From Amycolatopsis albispora (GTDB lineage Bacteria > Actinomycetota > Actinomycetes > Mycobacteriales > Pseudonocardiaceae), in contig NZ_CP015163.1 of NCBI RefSeq assembly GCF_003312875.1, positions 8,060,001 through 8,124,000 on the forward strand: DNA of 64,000 nucleotides. The letters run 5' to 3'. The notes below the pieces were generated by a model that saw nothing but the letters and a program-made list of their open reading frames with translations, did not search any database and was not told the origin of the DNA. The position numbers were made by a program, and so were the translations under genes. Shown piece after piece: positions 51,577-64,000 of the stretch. Position 1 is the stretch's first letter, and each line of letters opens with the position of its first letter.

Positions 51577-52521
51577 TCACGGCTGCGCCGTCAGGTATCC
51601 GCCCATCGTCCGGAAGTAGTCCTTCGCTGCCAGTTCCCGGTCGTCCTCGGTGCGCACGCGTTCGATCAGCAGCCCGTGGTTCCGCCCCGTCCGTGCGTCG
51701 GCGCCGGCGACGATCACCACGCCATCGCCCTCCGGAATGAAGATGCGCCCCGGCGTCCCGCCGTACCGGCCCGCCGACACCGAAGCCTGGATGATCCGCA
51801 GCTTCGCGCCCCGGTGGTAGGTGAACGCGTTCGGGTACGGGTCCGACTGCGCGCGCACCAGCCGCTCGATGTCGGCGGCGGGCCACGTCCAGTCGATCCG
51901 GCTGTCCTCGATGGCGCGCTTGTGGAAGAAGCTCGCCTTCGACCGGTCCTGCTTGACCGGCTGCACCGTGCCGTTCTCGATCATCGCCAGCGACTCGGTC
52001 ACGATCGGCGCGATCAGGTCCACCGTCCGGTGGAACAGGTCCGTCGTGGTGTCCTTCGGCCCGACCGGGATCGCCCGCTGCAGCACGATCTCCCCGGCGT
52101 CCAGGTCCGCGTCCATCATGTGCGCGGTGACGCCGACCTCCGGCTCGCCATTGATGAGCGCCCAGATCAGCGGCGAGAAACCGGCGTAGGCGGGCAGCAG
52201 CGAATCGTGCACGTTGAGCGTGCCGTGCCGCGGCAGGTCGAAGATCTCCGGCGGCAGCCAGGTGCGCCAGTTGTTGGCCACGATCAGGTCCGGCGCCGCC
52301 TCGGTCAGCCGCCGGACGACCTCCTCGTCCGGCCGGTTCCGCAGGATCGTCGGGATGCCGTTGGCCTCGGCGAGGTCGGCCACCGAGTCCGACCAGATCT
52401 TCTCGTAGGCGTGCTCGCTCTTCGGGTGCGTCACCACCAGCACGACCTCGTGCCCGCCGGAGAGCAGGGCTTCGAGGGTGCGATGCCCCCAGGTCTGGTA
52501 CCCGAACATCGCTACACGCAT
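51577..52521 (-). CDS. N5-hydroxyornithine formyltransferase (Fmt-like)
   Basis: This 314-residue protein has the methionyl-tRNA formyltransferase fold. The hydrolase-type N-terminal domain shows FGYQTWGHRTLEALL, the catalytic triad region (Asn and His in NVHDSLLPAYAG, Asp in MMDADLDAGEI), and a C-terminal domain from about 205 (IDWTWPAADIERLVRAQSDP YPNAF). The position next to an ornithine N5-monooxygenase and an NRPS, with shared iron boxes, fits a siderophore enzyme that transfers formyl from 10-formyl-tetrahydrofolate to N5-hydroxyornithine, as CchA does for coelichelin. A housekeeping Fmt role is less likely in this setting. It is divergent from the monooxygenase. Confidence 0.88.
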   Translation of the reverse strand: MRVAMFGYQTWGHRTLEALLSGGHEVVLVVTHPKSEHAYEKIWSDSVADLAEANGIPTILRNRPDEEVVRRLTEAAPDLIVANNWRTWLPPEIFDLPRHGTLNVHDSLLPAYAGFSPLIWALINGEPEVGVTAHMMDADLDAGEIVLQRAIPVGPKDTTTDLFHRTVDLIAPIVTESLAMIENGTVQPVKQDRSKASFFHKRAIEDSRIDWTWPAADIERLVRAQSDPYPNAFTYHRGAKLRIIQASVSAGRYGGTPGRIFIPEGDGVVIVAGADARTGRNHGLLIERVRTEDDRELAAKDYFRTMGGYLTAQP

Positions 52522-52560
52522 GGAACTCCTCAGGTCGGCGGCCGCGCAAAACCGGGGCAG

Positions 52561-52579
52561 TTAAGCAAGCCTTGCCTAA
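52561..52579. promoter_or_regulatory. Iron box 1 (DtxR/IdeR/DmdR type)
   Basis: TTAAGCAAGCCTTGCCTAA is a near-perfect 19-bp dyad and matches the iron-box consensus TTAGGTTAGGCTAACCTAA at about 13 of 19 positions. It lies 40-58 bp upstream of the formyltransferase start, where a repressor would block that promoter under iron-replete conditions. Confidence 0.72.
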
Positions 52580-52645
52580 GGTTCGCAACCGTGTCGAGCG
52601 GAGAGGTACATCACCCACGAACGTACTAGCAGAGGCTCGCCTAAG

Positions 52646-52664
52646 TTAGGTTAGGGTCCCCTAG
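52646..52664. promoter_or_regulatory. Iron box 2 (DtxR/IdeR/DmdR type)
   Basis: TTAGGTTAGGGTCCCCTAG matches the consensus at about 15 of 19 positions, including the whole TTAGGTTAGG left half. It lies 57-75 bp upstream of the monooxygenase ATG. An overlapping CCTAAGTTAGG dyad starts at 52640. The site should shut down the monooxygenase-NRPS operon when iron is plentiful. Confidence 0.8.
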
Positions 52665-52720
52665 GTAAGCGCTGCATTTCGCCGAGGTTCGCGGCACCAG
52701 CCGCTGGAAATGGGACAGGT

Positions 52721-54066
52721 ATGCCAGAGACGGGAACGACGCAAGCCGCACCGCAGATCCCGGTATACGACCTCGTCGGGGTCGGCTTCGGCCCGTCGAA
52801 CCTCGCCCTCGCGATCGCCCTGACCGAGTACAATGCGGGCCCCGGCGAGCCGGTGACCGCGCAGTTCCTGGAGCGCCAGCCCCGCTTCGGCTGGCATCGC
52901 GGCATGCTGATCGACGACGCGACCATGCAGGTGTCCTTCCTCAAGGACCTGGCCACCATGCGCAACCCGACCAGCGAGTTCAGCTTCCTGAACTACCTGC
53001 ACGCCAAGGGCAGGCTGGTCGACTTCATCAATCACAAGAACCTGTTCCCGCTGCGGATCGAGTTCCACGACTACTTCGAGTGGTGCGCGGCGAAGGTGGA
53101 CGACCTGGTCGCGTACGACAGCGACGTGGTCGCCATCGAACCGGTGACCGAGGGTGACGCGGTTGCCTACTTCGACTTGCACGTGCGCGCGAAGGCGGGC
53201 GACGAGTCCGTCTTCCGCGCCCGCAACCTCGCCATCGGCACCGGCCTGCGCCCCAACCTGCCCGAGGGCGTGGTGCCCAGCGAACGCATCTGGCACAACC
53301 ACGAACTGCTCTACCGGGTGGAGAAGCTCGAAGCCGCCGACCCGTCGCGGTTCGTCGTGGTCGGTGCCGGGCAGAGCGCCGCCGAGGTCACCGCCTTCCT
53401 GCACGAGCGCTTCCCGCGTGCCGAGGTGTGCTCGGTGTTCGCGCGCTACGGCTACAGCCCGGCCGACGACAGCTCCTTCGCGAACCGGATCTTCGACCCC
53501 GAGGCGGTCGACCACTTCTACGACTCGCCGGAAGCCTTCAAGCAGCGCCTGGTCGGCTACCACGCCAACACGAACTACTCCGCGGTCGACCTCGACCTGA
53601 TCGACGAGCTGTACCGGCGCGTCTACCAGGAGAAGGTGCTCGGCGTCGAGCGGCTGCGCATGTTCAACGTGTCGCGTCCGGTCGAGGTGGTCGAAACCCC
53701 GACCGGGGTACGCGCCACGATCGCCACGCTCACCACCGGTGAGCAGACCGTGCTCGACGCCGACGTGGTGGTCTACTCCACCGGCTACCAGCCGGCCGAC
53801 CCGACACCGCTGCTCGGCGACCTGGCCCGGTTCTGCCGCCGCGACCCCGACGGCAGGCTGCTGATCGAGCGCGACTACCGGCTGCGCACCGGCGACGAGG
53901 TGAGCGGCGGCATCTACCTGCAGGGCGGCACCGAGCACTCGCACGGCATCACCTCGTCCCTGCTGTCCAACACCGCCGTGCGCGTCGGCGAGATCCTGGA
54001 CTCGCTGCTGGCGCGCCGCACGGCCGCACCCGAGCCGGAATACGCGGGCACCGGGGCCGGAACCAG

Positions 54067-54070
<4 letters not shown>
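52721..54070 (+). CDS. L-ornithine N5-monooxygenase
   Basis: This 449-residue flavoprotein makes N5-hydroxyornithine, the first committed step to hydroxamate siderophores, using FAD, NADPH and oxygen. The FAD-binding motif is VGVGFGPSNLALAIAL (about 20-35), the substrate and flavin region has MQVSFLKDLATMRNPTS, the NADPH motif is VVGAGQSAAEV (about 212), and the C-terminal ATG-like motif is YSTGYQPADP. These are diagnostic of the SidA/PvdA/IucD class, which includes CchB. The ATG at 52721 is preceded by GGGACAGG. The stop overlaps the NRPS GTG by 4 bp, so the two proteins are translationally coupled, and an iron box sits in the promoter. Confidence 0.95.

Positions 54071-64000
<9,930 letters not shown>

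Overview
The window is a high-GC actinobacterial chromosome segment, most likely Amycolatopsis or a close Pseudonocardiaceae relative. Pointers are the GC-rich codon use, GTG/TTG starts, a DprE2-type arabinan enzyme, SARP/AfsR regulators, and modular PKS and hydroxamate-siderophore genes. The genus call is inference.

Region 1 (about 1-35000) is a compact type I polyketide cluster. A DUF5988 protein and a SARP regulator lie at one end, next to an aminotransferase class V protein and a serine hydrolase that overlap by 4 bp. One long leftward operon (32530 to 4127) encodes a FrsA-like alpha/beta hydrolase and three PKS proteins of 6094, 1767 and 1285 aa. Each joint is a 4-bp ATGA overlap. A second leftward unit (34849 to 32657) encodes an acyl-CoA carboxylase beta subunit and a type II thioesterase. 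The modules read KSQ-AT-ACP, then four KS-AT-DH-KR-ACP modules, then KS-AT-(dead KR)-ACP. Applying the usual rules gives an acetyl-primed, trimethylated, fully conjugated tetraene with a terminal beta-ketothioester. No thioesterase domain is fused to the line, so release must be by a separate enzyme or unusual chemistry.

Region 2 (about 35000-51600) is mostly housekeeping and secreted functions: a PAC2-family protein, DprE2, a GntR regulator, an M23 peptidase, a sialidase with a LamG domain, a Tap-like exported hydrolase, a large AfsR-type regulator flanked by two related SH3 proteins, a PhoD phosphatase, a cold-shock-domain protein, and a divergent TetR/oxidoreductase pair. It ends in a 600-bp gene-free stretch made of about 40-bp tandem repeats, with two DnaA-box-like sites.

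Region 3 (51577-64000, cut by the window edge) is an iron-regulated hydroxamate siderophore locus. A formyltransferase diverges from an ornithine N5-monooxygenase that overlaps a giant NRPS by 4 bp. Two DtxR/IdeR-type iron boxes lie between the divergent genes. The visible NRPS is A(MT)-T-C-A-T-C-A(MT)-. Its second A domain carries a textbook serine code and its third the code known for N5-modified ornithine, so an N-methylated peptide hydroxamate is expected.
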